A DNA stretch of 64,000 nt, taken from the NCBI RefSeq assembly GCF_000517125.1, contig NZ_KI912155.1, forward strand, positions 3,474,029 to 3,538,028, given 5' to 3'. The stretch is from Arthrobacter sp. MA-N2 (lineage in GTDB: Bacteria; Actinomycetota; Actinomycetes; Actinomycetales; Micrococcaceae). The translations under genes were made by a program, and so were the position numbers. Shown here piece by piece: positions 20,184 to 29,153 of this stretch. Position 1 is the first letter of the stretch. Each line of letters opens with the position of its first letter. The notes beneath the pieces are model-generated. The model saw nothing but the letters and a program-made list of their open reading frames with translations. It did not search any database and was not told the origin of the DNA.

Positions 20184-20975
20184 TCAACCACGCTTTTGGG
20201 CTACCGCGAAAACCCGCCGGAAGGGAAAAACCGTCCCATGCGGGCCAGCGGGGTAGGCTTCCCGCAACATGGCCGCATACTGGCTTTCGAAATCGGCTGC
20301 TTCGTCCTCGGGGAGGGCTGCGAGCACCGGACGGAGACCGGTCCCCCGCACCCAGTGCAACACAGGATCGGCCCCCGGCAGCAGTTGCTGGTAGGTGGTT
20401 TCCCACGCGTCGGCCTCGCATCCGGCGTCGAGCATGATCCTCAGGTAGTCACCGGGTTCCCCGACGGCGTCATCATGGCGCAGCACACCGGACAGCCTCC
20501 CTGACCATTCCGGCGAACCCGCGAGTTGCCGCATAAGCGCGTGGGAAGGCGCGCCGAAATTTCCGGGGACCTGTAGCGCGAACCAGGCGCCGGGTTTCAG
20601 CGCCTCCAGCCACCCTGCGAGCATGGTCAGGTGGCCTGGGACCCATTGCAGTGCGGCGTTGCTGACGACGACGTCGGTGTCCGCTTCCGGCGTCCACCCG
20701 GCAATGTCCGCGTGGACGAACGAAAGACCCGGTCGGGCGGCAGCGAGGGGTTCGGCTTCGGCCAGCATTTCCGCTGAGGAGTCGAGCCCGACGACGACGG
20801 CGCCCGGCCATCGCGTCGCAAGGGTCGCCGTCAGGTTCCCCGGACCGCAGCCTAGATCCACGACGCGCCGAGGGCCTTCCGTCAGGATCCTCGACGTCAG
20901 GTCAAAAAACGGCCGGTCGCGATGATTGCCGAACTCGATGTACTTGGCGGGATCCCACTTCACTGTTGTCTCCAT
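20184..20975 (-). CDS. tam: Trans-aconitate 2-methyltransferase family protein
   Basis: A class I SAM-dependent methyltransferase of 263 residues. Motif I is VVDLGCGPGNLTATLA near residue 38 and a downstream acidic motif VVGLDSSAEML near residue 60. The start KWDPAKYIEFGNHRDRPFFDL and WVPGHLTMLAGWLEALKPGGW-like stretch are characteristic of Tam, which methylates trans-aconitate and so relieves inhibition of aconitase. It is a single gene, divergent from the helicase to its right; the two start codons are 57 bases apart. Confidence 0.88.
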   Translation of the reverse strand: METTVKWDPAKYIEFGNHRDRPFFDLTSRILTEGPRRVVDLGCGPGNLTATLATRWPGAVVVGLDSSAEMLAEAEPLAAARPGLSFVHADIAGWTPEADTDVVVSNAALQWVPGHLTMLAGWLEALKPGAWFALQVPGNFGAPSHALMRQLAGSPEWSGRLSGVLRHDDAVGEPGDYLRIMLDAGCEADAWETTYQQLLPGADPVLHWVRGTGLRPVLAALPEDEAADFESQYAAMLREAYPAGPHGTVFPFRRVFAVAQKRG

Positions 20976-21032
20976 CGCTGGTCTCCATGCTCTGCTCCGT
21001 GGTCTGCTCCACCCACACTAAGCTGGGAGGCA

Positions 21033-23579
21033 ATGAAACTTCTTGAGCAGCTTCCCGGAACTTCCCATGCCGGATCAGGCGACGGAAACCTTGACCCGGA
21101 CGAAATCTACACCCGCTTTGTCGAGTGGACGGAGAGCCGCGGCCTGCAGCTCTATCCTGCCCAGGACGAGGCCATCATGGAACTCGCCTCCGGGGCCAAC
21201 GTCATCCTCGCCACGCCTACCGGATCCGGGAAGTCCCTGGTAGCCATTGCCGCGCACTTCGAAGCGATGTCCCGGGGCGTGCGCAGCTACTACACGGCCC
21301 CCATCAAGGCCCTTGTCTCGGAGAAGTTCTTCGCCCTCTGCGATATCTTCGGGGCGGAGAACGTGGGCATGATTACGGGTGATTCCGGGGTCAACCAGGA
21401 TGCACCGATTATCTGCTGCACCGCCGAAATCCTCGCCAATACCGCCCTGCGGGAAGGCAAGGAAGCCGAGCTCGGGACGGTCATCATGGACGAGTTCCAC
21501 TTCTACTCCGATCCCCAGCGCGGTTGGGCGTGGCAGGTCCCGCTCCTGGAACTCCCCCAGGCCCAGTTCCTGCTGATGTCGGCCACTTTGGGAGATGTCA
21601 GCCGCTTCGAAGCCGGCCTGAGCGAACTCACCGGGCGGTCCACCACCACTGTCAGTTCGGCCGAACGGCCCATCCCGCTGCACTACTACTTCCAGCAGAC
21701 GCCGGTCCACGAAACCCTCGAGGAACTGCTGAGCACCAAGCAGGTACCCGTGTACGTGGTGCATTTCAGCCAGGTCGAGGCCATTGAGCGGGCCCAGAAC
21801 CTCATGAGCGTCAATATGTGCACCCGCGAGGAGAAGGACAAGATTGCCGAGCTTATTGCCGGTTTCCGCTTTGCGGCGGGCTTCGGCAAGACCCTGAACC
21901 GGCTGGTCCGGCACGGCATCGGCGTCCATCACGCCGGTATGCTGCCCAAATACCGCCGCCTCGTGGAGCAACTGGCACAGGCGGGCCTCCTGAAGGTCAT
22001 TTGCGGTACCGACACGCTCGGGGTCGGAATCAACGTTCCCATCCGCACTGTCCTGTTGACGGCATTGAGCAAGTACGACGGCGTCCGCACCCGCGTGCTC
22101 AATTCGCGGGAATTCCATCAGATCGCCGGCCGTGCGGGCCGCGCAGGCTATGACACTGCCGGAACTGTTGTGGTGCAGGCTCCCGAACACGTAGTGGAGA
22201 ACGCGAAGGCGATGGCCAAGGCCACCGCGAAGTTCGGCGATGACCAGAAGAAACTACGGCAAGTCGTACGGAAGAAGCCGCCGGAAGGCTTCGTCTCCTG
22301 GGGGGAGCCCACCTTCAAGCGTTTGGTCGAGTCAGTGCCGGAACCGCTGACGTCGAGTTTCACCGTGACGCATGCAATGCTGCTCAACCTGATGGAGCGC
22401 CCCGGCGACCCGTTTGCCGCCGCCCGCCGCCTCCTCACCGAAAACCATGAGTCGCGCCCGGCCCAACTGCAGCTCATGAAGAAGGCACTCGGTATCTACC
22501 GCGAGCTGTTGGCAGCAGGAGTGGTTGAACGCATTCCCGAGGCCGAGCAGGAAGCGGAAGGCCGTTCCGTCCGGCTGACAGTTCACCTGCAAGCCAACTT
22601 CGCCCTGAACCAGCCGCTTTCGCCGTTTGCGCTTGCCGCGCTCGAACTCCTGGATCCGGAATCGCCGTCGTACGCTCTGGACGTCGTGTCTGTGATCGAA
22701 GCAACCCTCGAAAAGCCCCGTCAGATCCTCTCCGCGCAGCAGAAAAAGGCACGCGGAGAGGCCGTCGCCGCAATGAAGGCCGATGGCATTGACTACGACC
22801 AGCGCATGGCGATGCTTGAAGAGGTCAGCTACCCGCAGCCGCTGGCGGAAATCCTGGGCGAAGCGTTCGAGGTGTACCGCAAGGCCGCTCCCTGGGTGGG
22901 CGACTTTGAGTTGGCACCCAAGTCAGTGGTCCGCGACATGTACGAGCGTGCCATGAATTTCGGCGAGTTCGTCCAGTTCTACGGACTGGCCCGCTCCGAA
23001 GGGATCGTACTGCGGTACTTGGCGGACGGCTTCAAAGCCCTGCGTCAGACGGTCCCGCAAGACGCCCTCCGGGAAGACCTCGAAGACCTCATTGCGTGGT
23101 TGGGCGAACTGGTCCGCCAGGTCGACTCCAGCCTGCTCGACGAGTGGGAAGAACTCACCTCCGGGGTCGCTCCGACGCCGCACGACGCTCCGCCTCCCCC
23201 GCCGCCGTCGCTCACGTCCAACATCCGCGCCTTCAGGGTTATGGTCCGCAACGAAATGTTCCGGCGCGTCGAACTGTTCGCCGACGAAGACGCCGCCGCC
23301 TTGGGCGAGCTCGACGCCGGCAGCGGCTGGGATTCGGAGCGCTGGGAAGACGCTTTGGACGACTACTTCGACGAACACGACGACATCGGAACCGGCCCCG
23401 ACGCCCGGGGCCCCGGGCTCCTCATGATCACCGAGGAACCCGGCGTCTGGCGGGTGCGGCAGATTTTCGATGACCCGGCCCGCAACCACGACTGGGGCGT
23501 TTCCGCCGAAGTGGACTTGGCAGCTTCCGACGAGACCGGCACCGCCGTGGTCAAAGTGACCGCAGTCAACCGCCTCTAG
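21033..23579 (+). CDS. DEAD/DEAH-box helicase with C-terminal DUF3516-type region
   Basis: A superfamily 2 helicase of 848 residues. Motif I is ATPTGSGKS near residue 61, motif II is DEFHFYSD near residue 150, motif III LMSATLGD, and motif VI HQIAGRAGRAGYD. It resembles Ski2-like or Hel308-like enzymes at the front and has a long actinobacterial C-terminal domain with an acidic end (FDEHDDIGTGPD). I start it at ATG 21033 because GGGAGG lies 4 bases upstream; an earlier in-frame ATG would extend it back over the methyltransferase gene. Probably acts on RNA, but the target is unknown. Confidence 0.93.
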   Translation: MKLLEQLPGTSHAGSGDGNLDPDEIYTRFVEWTESRGLQLYPAQDEAIMELASGANVILATPTGSGKSLVAIAAHFEAMSRGVRSYYTAPIKALVSEKFFALCDIFGAENVGMITGDSGVNQDAPIICCTAEILANTALREGKEAELGTVIMDEFHFYSDPQRGWAWQVPLLELPQAQFLLMSATLGDVSRFEAGLSELTGRSTTTVSSAERPIPLHYYFQQTPVHETLEELLSTKQVPVYVVHFSQVEAIERAQNLMSVNMCTREEKDKIAELIAGFRFAAGFGKTLNRLVRHGIGVHHAGMLPKYRRLVEQLAQAGLLKVICGTDTLGVGINVPIRTVLLTALSKYDGVRTRVLNSREFHQIAGRAGRAGYDTAGTVVVQAPEHVVENAKAMAKATAKFGDDQKKLRQVVRKKPPEGFVSWGEPTFKRLVESVPEPLTSSFTVTHAMLLNLMERPGDPFAAARRLLTENHESRPAQLQLMKKALGIYRELLAAGVVERIPEAEQEAEGRSVRLTVHLQANFALNQPLSPFALAALELLDPESPSYALDVVSVIEATLEKPRQILSAQQKKARGEAVAAMKADGIDYDQRMAMLEEVSYPQPLAEILGEAFEVYRKAAPWVGDFELAPKSVVRDMYERAMNFGEFVQFYGLARSEGIVLRYLADGFKALRQTVPQDALREDLEDLIAWLGELVRQVDSSLLDEWEELTSGVAPTPHDAPPPPPPSLTSNIRAFRVMVRNEMFRRVELFADEDAAALGELDAGSGWDSERWEDALDDYFDEHDDIGTGPDARGPGLLMITEEPGVWRVRQIFDDPARNHDWGVSAEVDLAASDETGTAVVKVTAVNRL

Positions 23580-23599
23580 GCGCCTAGTAAGCTCGAATA

Positions 23600-24100
23600 A
23601 TGAGTGTTATCCGCCCTGCCACAGTGTCCGATGTCCCTGCGATCCTGCAGATGATCCACGAACTCGCGATCTACGAAAAAGAGCCCGACGCGGTCAGGAA
23701 CACTCCGGAACTGCTGACCGAGGCCTTGTTCGGCGAGAGTCCTCGGGTATACGCGAACATTGCGGAAAACGCGGCCGGGGACGTCCAGGGATTCGCTTTG
23801 TGGTTCCTGAACTACTCCACGTGGGAAGGCGTCCACGGCATCTACCTTGAGGACCTCTACGTCTCGCCCCACGCACGCGGCGAGGGCCACGGGAAGGCGC
23901 TTCTGCAGCATCTGGCCGCCACCGCCGTCGAACGCGGCTACGCCAGGGTGGAATGGAGTGTCCTGGACTGGAATGAACCGTCCATCAACTTCTACCGCAG
24001 CCTGGGTGCCGTGCCCATGGACGGCTGGACCACGTTCCGGCTGACCGGCGAAGCCCTGGGTGCCTTCGGCAGCGATGACAAGGTGATGGCGCGTGGCTGA
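23600..24100 (+). CDS. GNAT-family N-acetyltransferase
   Basis: A 166-residue acetyltransferase with the acetyl-CoA binding motif VSPHARGEGHGKALLQHL near residue 94 and the family's C-terminal NEPSINFYRSLGAVPMDGW. The pattern, including the N-terminal IRPATVSDVPAIL and HELAIYEKEPDAV, is that of the diamine (spermidine/spermine-like, or thialysine) acetyltransferase subgroup. The true acceptor is unknown. It starts 20 bases after the helicase and overlaps the peptidase gene by 8 bases, so the three may be cotranscribed. Confidence 0.88.
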   Translation: MSVIRPATVSDVPAILQMIHELAIYEKEPDAVRNTPELLTEALFGESPRVYANIAENAAGDVQGFALWFLNYSTWEGVHGIYLEDLYVSPHARGEGHGKALLQHLAATAVERGYARVEWSVLDWNEPSINFYRSLGAVPMDGWTTFRLTGEALGAFGSDDKVMARG

Positions 24101-25445
24101 GCCCGTGGTTGAGCAGGCGGCACACACCATCCGGGCACATCACGAGTTCCGGGGCGTCCGGACCGCCGAGCACTTCTTCACGGTCCCCCTCGACCATTGG
24201 CCTTCCACACGGCCGGAGGACGCCGGGAACGGCACTCGGGAAACCATCACCGTCTTTGCCCGGGAGTTCGTTTCCGCTGAGCACACTGCTGAAGACGCGA
24301 GCCGGCTGCCATGGTTGCTCTATCTCCAGGGCGGCCCAGGCGGACGCGGAACGCGGACCACGTCCTTGTCCGGCTGGATGAAGGCTGCCGCAAGGAGCTT
24401 CCGCATCCTGATGCTGGACCAACGGGGCACCGGCCTCTCCACGCCAGCGGACCGCACCTCACTGCCGATCCAAGGCGATGCGGCGGCCCAGGCGCGTTAC
24501 CTCACGCATTTCCGGGCAGACTCGATCGTGGCCGACGCCGAGCTCATCCGTAACGCCCTGGGCTCGGAGCCGTGGACCGTCCTTGGTCAGAGCTTCGGCG
24601 GTTTCTGCGCACTGAGCTACCTCTCGTTCGCGCCGGAAGGGTTGAGCGAAGTACTCATCACGGGAGGGCTCGCGCCGTTGGACGGTCCCGCCGAGCGCGT
24701 CTACCGGGCTACCTTCCAGCGGGTTGCCGAACGTAACGCGGAATACTTCGCGTGGTATCCGGAGGACCGCGAACTGGTCACCCGGATTTCCCGGCATCTG
24801 GAAGCCACCCAGGAACGGCTGCCCAGCGGAGAACGTCTCACCACCGAACGCTTCCAAATGGTGGGATCGTTCCTGGGCGGGAACACCCGCGTTGATGCCC
24901 TGCACACCCTGCTGGAGGATGCCTTTGTGCCGTCCCGGGACGGGGAGCGCCTCTCCGATGCATTTCTGGAACAGGTGCACGGGCTCGTTTCCCGGGCGTC
25001 GAATCCCCTGTACGCGGTCCTGCACGAGGCCATCTACGGCCAGCAGCAAGCCACGGATTGGGCGGCGTGGCGCGTACTTGCGGAGTTCCCTGAGTTCCAG
25101 CCCAGGGCCGAAGAGCCGCTCCTGACGGGCGAAATGGTCTATCCCTGGTATTTCGAACAGGACCCGGCCCTGGTTCCCTTGCGGGAAGTGGCTGAACTGC
25201 TGGCAGCCAAACAGGACTGGAAGCCCCTCTACGACGTGGCCAGGCTGAACGCGAACACGGTGGCCGTGGCGGCTGCGGTGTATCGCAACGACATCTATGT
25301 GGACTTCCAGCTGTCCATGGAGACCGCCGCCGCCGTGCGCGGGCTGCAGGCCTGGACCACTGCAGACTTCCACCACGACGGGATCGGCGAAGACGGGGAA
25401 GGGATCTTCAACCGTCTCCTGGGAATGGTTCGCGGTACCAACTGA
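24093..25445 (+). CDS. Alpha/beta hydrolase, proline iminopeptidase (S33) family
   Basis: A 450-residue serine hydrolase of peptidase family S33. It has the oxyanion loop LQGGPGGRGTRT near residue 78, the LDQRGTGLSTP motif near residue 112, and the nucleophile elbow GQSFGGFC near residue 163 (Ser in GxSxG). The remaining triad residues are expected in the C-terminal third; the final histidine may be in FHHDGIGEDGEG. No signal peptide is visible, so it is probably cytosolic and removes N-terminal proline or other residues from short peptides. It overlaps the GNAT gene and ends in a strong bidirectional terminator. Confidence 0.9.
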   Translation: MAEPVVEQAAHTIRAHHEFRGVRTAEHFFTVPLDHWPSTRPEDAGNGTRETITVFAREFVSAEHTAEDASRLPWLLYLQGGPGGRGTRTTSLSGWMKAAARSFRILMLDQRGTGLSTPADRTSLPIQGDAAAQARYLTHFRADSIVADAELIRNALGSEPWTVLGQSFGGFCALSYLSFAPEGLSEVLITGGLAPLDGPAERVYRATFQRVAERNAEYFAWYPEDRELVTRISRHLEATQERLPSGERLTTERFQMVGSFLGGNTRVDALHTLLEDAFVPSRDGERLSDAFLEQVHGLVSRASNPLYAVLHEAIYGQQQATDWAAWRVLAEFPEFQPRAEEPLLTGEMVYPWYFEQDPALVPLREVAELLAAKQDWKPLYDVARLNANTVAVAAAVYRNDIYVDFQLSMETAAAVRGLQAWTTADFHHDGIGEDGEGIFNRLLGMVRGTN

Positions 25446-25475
25446 ACCCCGGCCACGACTGTGGCCGGGGTTCAG
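25442..25475. terminator. Bidirectional terminator between the S33 peptidase and terC
   Basis: A perfect 15-bp inverted repeat, CTGAACCCCGGCCAC (25442-25456) and GTGGCCGGGGTTCAG (25461-25475), with a GACT loop. It includes the stop codon of the peptidase gene and lies 14 bases past the end of terC, so it can serve both convergent genes. Confidence 0.8.
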
Positions 25476-25488
25476 CGGTGTTCAATCG

Positions 25489-26523
25489 TCAGTGGCCGGA
25501 GACCTTGTTTATGCTCTTGCGGGAATCTTCCTCGAGCCGGGCGTCCAGCTTGGACTTGTTGGCGGCCGGACTCATGATGCTCGCAAGAACCGCCACCACG
25601 ATGGTGCCGACGATGACTGCCAGGGAAACATAGGTGGGGATCTCGGGAGCCCATTCAATATGCCGGCCACCATTGATGAAGGGCAGTTCGTTGACGTGCA
25701 TGGCATGCAGTACCAGCTTGACGCCAATGAACGCAAGGATCACTGACAATGCGTGCTTGAGGTAGATCAAGCGGTTCATGAGGCCGCCGAGCAGGAAGTA
25801 CAGCTGGCGCAGGCCCATGAGGGCGAAGATGTTGGCAGTGAAGACAATGAAGGCACTCTGTGTCAGTCCGAAGATGGCCGGAATGGAATCCACCGCGAAC
25901 AAAAGGTCTGTCATGCCGATGGTCACGAAGACGATCAGCATGGGAGTGAAGAGCTTCTTGCCGTCAACCGTGGTGCGCAGCTTGCCGCCGTCGAACTTCT
26001 CGGACATCGGTACCAGCTTGCGCAGGCGGGCGACGAATGGATTTTCGGAAGTGTCTTCCTCGTCCTCGCCGTCGTCCCTGGCCTGCTTCCACGCCGTCCA
26101 CAGCAGGAACGCGCCGAAGATGTAGAAGACCCAGCTGAACTGCTCAATGACCACCGCGCCAACAGCAATGAAGATACCGCGCAGGACCAACGCGATGATA
26201 ATACCCACCATCAGCACTTCCTGCTGGTACTTCCGGGGCACCGAGAAGCGCGCCATGATGATGATGAAGACAAAGAGGTTGTCGATACTCAAGCTGTATT
26301 CAGTCACCCAACCGGCGATGAACTGGCTGCCATGCTCCGGCCCGGCAAAAGCGAACATCGCTCCGGCGAACACTAAAGCGAGGGTGACGTAGAAAGCGAC
26401 CCAGAGGCCTGCTTCCTTCATGGAAGGTTCATGCGGGCGCTTGATCACCAAAAGGAGGTCGACCAGGAGGATGATTCCGAGGACAGCAAATGAGCCGACC
26501 TCAAACCAAACGGGGAGTTCCAT
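25489..26523 (-). CDS. TerC-family integral membrane protein (probable Mn2+ exporter)
   Basis: A 344-residue polytopic membrane protein of the TerC/Alx/MeeF group. About nine hydrophobic segments are visible, with the family's paired acidic motifs: YSLSIDNLFVFIII near residue 85 and FAVDSIPAIFGLTQS near residue 215. Family members export manganese and help metallate secreted enzymes. A central cytosolic loop (ARDDGEDEEDTSENP) is very acidic. The long leader contains a manganese riboswitch candidate, which supports the Mn2+ role directly. Confidence 0.93.
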   Translation of the reverse strand: MELPVWFEVGSFAVLGIILLVDLLLVIKRPHEPSMKEAGLWVAFYVTLALVFAGAMFAFAGPEHGSQFIAGWVTEYSLSIDNLFVFIIIMARFSVPRKYQQEVLMVGIIIALVLRGIFIAVGAVVIEQFSWVFYIFGAFLLWTAWKQARDDGEDEEDTSENPFVARLRKLVPMSEKFDGGKLRTTVDGKKLFTPMLIVFVTIGMTDLLFAVDSIPAIFGLTQSAFIVFTANIFALMGLRQLYFLLGGLMNRLIYLKHALSVILAFIGVKLVLHAMHVNELPFINGGRHIEWAPEIPTYVSLAVIVGTIVVAVLASIMSPAANKSKLDARLEEDSRKSINKVSGH

Positions 26524-26541
26524 CTAAAAGCCTTTCGCAGG

Positions 26542-26690
26542 TACGCCGAAACGGCGTAAGTCTCTCCGACCTGCCTGTGTCTCCATGCCTCACGGCAATC
26601 AGCTCACACGGCGATCCGCTAGGCCCGGCGAGGCATCTATGCCTGGCGTGTTGACGGACGTAGCGCTTGGGATACTCCCCTACGTAGGCT
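26542..26690 (-). ncRNA. Probable yybP-ykoY (Mn2+) riboswitch in the terC leader
   Basis: Read on the minus strand, the leader contains the two signature loops of this class: GGGGAGTA (26673-26680) and CCGTCAACACG (26645-26658 region). The P1 stem closes perfectly: CGTAGG (26679-26684) with CTTACG (26555-26560), one G-U pair, and AGAGA immediately precedes the 3' strand as in known members. Its 3' strand overlaps the hairpin TACGCCG-AAA-CGGCGTA (26542-26558), so P1 and that hairpin cannot both form. The hairpin lies just before the ribosome site of terC, a plausible expression platform. The class is known to turn on genes for Mn2+ efflux. Confidence 0.75.
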
Positions 26691-26700
26691 CAACTTTACC

Positions 26701-28785
26701 CTAAGCGTGCCCGGCGGATTGCATCTGGCGGAGCTCACGCTTGAGGTCGCCGACCTCGTCACGGATCCTCGCGGCGATCTCAAACTGCAGTTCGGCGGCA
26801 GCCGCATGCATCTGCTCGGTCAGCTGTTCGATCAGTCCCACGAGGTCTTCGGCCGGGGCCGCGGCCAAGCCATCCTTCCGGACGGTGGTGGCCCCCTTGC
26901 CCTTTCCGCGAGCATTCTTGCCCGACGATGCCAGCAGCTCACGCGTGTCGGCGTCCTCGCGGGCGAGCTGATCGGTGATGTCTGCGATCTTCTTGCGCAA
27001 GGGTTGGGGATCGACGCCGTTGTCCGCGTTGTACTTGACCTGGATTTCCCGACGGCGGTTGGTTTCCTCGATAGCCTTGGCCATGGAGTCCGTGATCCGG
27101 TCGGCGTACATGTGGACCTGGCCGGACACGTTACGTGCGGCACGGCCGATGGTCTGGATCAGGGAGGTGGCCGAGCGGAGGAAGCCTTCCTTGTCGGCGT
27201 CCAGGATGCTGACAAGTGACACTTCGGGCAGGTCGAGGCCCTCACGGAGCAGGTTGATGCCCACCAGGACGTCGAAGCTACCCATGCGGAGTTCGCGGAG
27301 CAGTTCCACGCGCCGAAGGGTGTCGACGTCGGAGTGCAGGTATTGGACCTTGACCCCGTGGCCCAGCAGGTAGTCGGTGAGGTCCTCGGCCATACGCTTG
27401 GTCAGCGTGGTGACCAGCACGCGTTCGTCGCGCTCCACACGGGTCCGGATCTCGCCAAGAAGGTCGTCGATCTGGCCCTTCGTCGGCTTGACGACGACTT
27501 CAGGATCGATCAGTCCGGTGGGGCGGATGATCTGCTGGACAAAACCGTCCGCCTTGCCAAGCTCGTATTTGCCCGGGGTGGCGGAAAGATAGACGGTCTG
27601 GCCGACCCGTTCCAGGAATTCATCCCATTTAAGCGGCCTGTTGTCCATGGCGGAGGGAAGCCGGAAGCCGTGGTCCACAAGCGTGCGCTTGCGCGACATG
27701 TCGCCCTCGTACATGGCGCCGATCTGCGGAACCGTGACGTGGGATTCGTCGATGACCAGCAGGAAGTCGTCCGGGAAGTAATCGATGAGGCAGTGCGGGG
27801 CGGTGCCTGAGCCGCGCCCATCGATGTGGCGTGAGTAGTTCTCGATCCCGTTGCAGAAACCCATTTGCTGCATCATCTCGAGATCGTACGTGGTGCGCAT
27901 GCGCAAACGCTGGGCCTCCACCAGTTTGTTCTGGCCTTCCAGGACTTTGAGCCGCTCCGCGAGTTCTGCTTCGATGGCCGTGATGGCGCGGGACATGCGT
28001 TCCGGCCCCGCGACATAGTGCGAGGCGGGGAAGATGTACATCTCGGTTTCCTCACGGATGACATCTCCCGTGACCGGATGCAGAGTGTAGATGTTCTCAA
28101 TCTCGTCGCCGAAGAACTCAATGCGCAGGGCCAGCTCTTCGTACATGGGGATGATTTCCACGGTGTCTCCGCGGACCCGGAACGTCCCGCGGTGGAAGTC
28201 CATGTCATTGCGCGTGTATTGCATGGCGACAAACCTGCGCAGCAGATCGTCCCTGTTCAATTCGGCGCCCTTGGTGAGGGTGACCATCCCGGCAATGTAC
28301 TCCTCCGGGGTGCCGAGGCCGTAGATGCAGGACACGGTGGCGACCACGATGACATCCCGGCGGGTCAGCAGCGCATTGGTTGCCGAGTGCCTCAGGCGTT
28401 CCACCTCCTCGTTCACGGAGGAGTCCTTCTCGATGAAGGTGTCCGTCTGGGGAACGTAGGCTTCGGGCTGGTAGTAGTCGTAGTAGGAAACGAAGTACTC
28501 CACCGCGTTGTTGGGGAGCAGTTCCCGGAATTCATTGGCGAGCTGCGCGGCCAGGGTTTTGTTCTGGACCATCACCAAGGTGGGCCGCTGGACCTGTTCG
28601 ATCAGCCAGGCGGTGGTGGCACTCTTGCCCGTACCGGTGGCTCCGAGCAGCACCACGTCCTTTTCGCCATTGTTGATGCGTTCCGTCAGCTCCGCGATAG
28701 CGGCCGGCTGGTCACCTGCGGGCTGGAATTCGCTGATGACCTCGAAGGGCGCGACAATACGGTTGATCTCCTGGGCAAGGCTCAT
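26701..28785 (-). CDS. uvrB: Excinuclease ABC subunit B
   Basis: Helicase-like core subunit of nucleotide excision repair, which verifies damage and recruits UvrC. 694 residues from the ATG at 28785 ([16 protein letters not shown]). Motifs: Walker [16 protein letters not shown] near residue 45, the beta-hairpin region [16 protein letters not shown] near residue 95, DEAD-equivalent [11 protein letters not shown], and motif [11 protein letters not shown]; the C-terminal UVR domain binding UvrC is at residues about 650-690 ([23 protein letters not shown]). An in-frame ATG 66 codons earlier is rejected because it overlaps the next gene antisense to nothing known and adds a non-conserved tail. No LexA box is seen nearby. 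Confidence 0.97.
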   Translation of the reverse strand: MSLAQEINRIVAPFEVISEFQPAGDQPAAIAELTERINNGEKDVVLLGATGTGKSATTAWLIEQVQRPTLVMVQNKTLAAQLANEFRELLPNNAVEYFVSYYDYYQPEAYVPQTDTFIEKDSSVNEEVERLRHSATNALLTRRDVIVVATVSCIYGLGTPEEYIAGMVTLTKGAELNRDDLLRRFVAMQYTRNDMDFHRGTFRVRGDTVEIIPMYEELALRIEFFGDEIENIYTLHPVTGDVIREETEMYIFPASHYVAGPERMSRAITAIEAELAERLKVLEGQNKLVEAQRLRMRTTYDLEMMQQMGFCNGIENYSRHIDGRGSGTAPHCLIDYFPDDFLLVIDESHVTVPQIGAMYEGDMSRKRTLVDHGFRLPSAMDNRPLKWDEFLERVGQTVYLSATPGKYELGKADGFVQQIIRPTGLIDPEVVVKPTKGQIDDLLGEIRTRVERDERVLVTTLTKRMAEDLTDYLLGHGVKVQYLHSDVDTLRRVELLRELRMGSFDVLVGINLLREGLDLPEVSLVSILDADKEGFLRSATSLIQTIGRAARNVSGQVHMYADRITDSMAKAIEETNRRREIQVKYNADNGVDPQPLRKKIADITDQLAREDADTRELLASSGKNARGKGKGATTVRKDGLAAAPAEDLVGLIEQLTEQMHAAAAELQFEIAARIRDEVGDLKRELRQMQSAGHA

Positions 28786-28814
28786 GAATCCAATGTACCC
28801 CCGCCTGCGGACAG

Positions 28815-29144
28815 TTACTGTCCGCGTTTTCCCGCTGGACCGCCACCTCCGCCAGGCCGTGTCCAACTGTCGTCCAGGCGCCCCATGATAGAGCGGAACA
28901 TCTTGATGCCGAACCACACCCCGGCCACGAGCCACAGGACCCAGGCCAGCCAGAAGGCGGCCGCCGGTACCAGGACCCGCCACGTCGGCGTTTGCATTCC
29001 GGCGACGAATTCCCCGCGACCGCCGGCCAGGAACCAGAGCAGCGCGGCTCCGGCCATGAGAACGACGCCGGCCCAGGCCAGCGCGCGGATACCGCGGAGC
29101 CGCTGTCCCTCAAGATGCGGCGTGATTCTGCGTCTCCCGATCAT
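28815..29144 (-). CDS. Small two-helix membrane protein, function unknown
   Basis: A 109-residue protein with two strong hydrophobic segments, about residues 20-42 ([19 protein letters not shown]) and 58-80 ([19 protein letters not shown]), a basic N-terminus (MIGRRR) and a Gly/Pro-rich basic tail. I do not recognise a domain. It lies between coaE (9 bases upstream) and uvrB (29 bases downstream), all on the minus strand, so it may be cotranscribed. Base and codon use look like its neighbours, so it is likely a real gene. Confidence 0.75.
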   Translation of the reverse strand: MIGRRRITPHLEGQRLRGIRALAWAGVVLMAGAALLWFLAGGRGEFVAGMQTPTWRVLVPAAAFWLAWVLWLVAGVWFGIKMFRSIMGRLDDSWTRPGGGGGPAGKRGQ

Positions 29145-29153
29145 GCCTGCCCC

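Noticed and set aside
20922..21032. An extended start for the DEAD-box helicase at 20922
   Set aside because: The first 37 codons would be antisense to the methyltransferase gene and have no family match; the ATG at 21033 has a GGGAGG ribosome site.
26524..26700. A rho-independent terminator as the sole explanation of the terC leader hairpin
   Set aside because: The hairpin is not directly followed by a T-run, and its overlap with the P1 strand of a matching riboswitch aptamer explains it better. A Rho-dependent or translational mechanism is not excluded.
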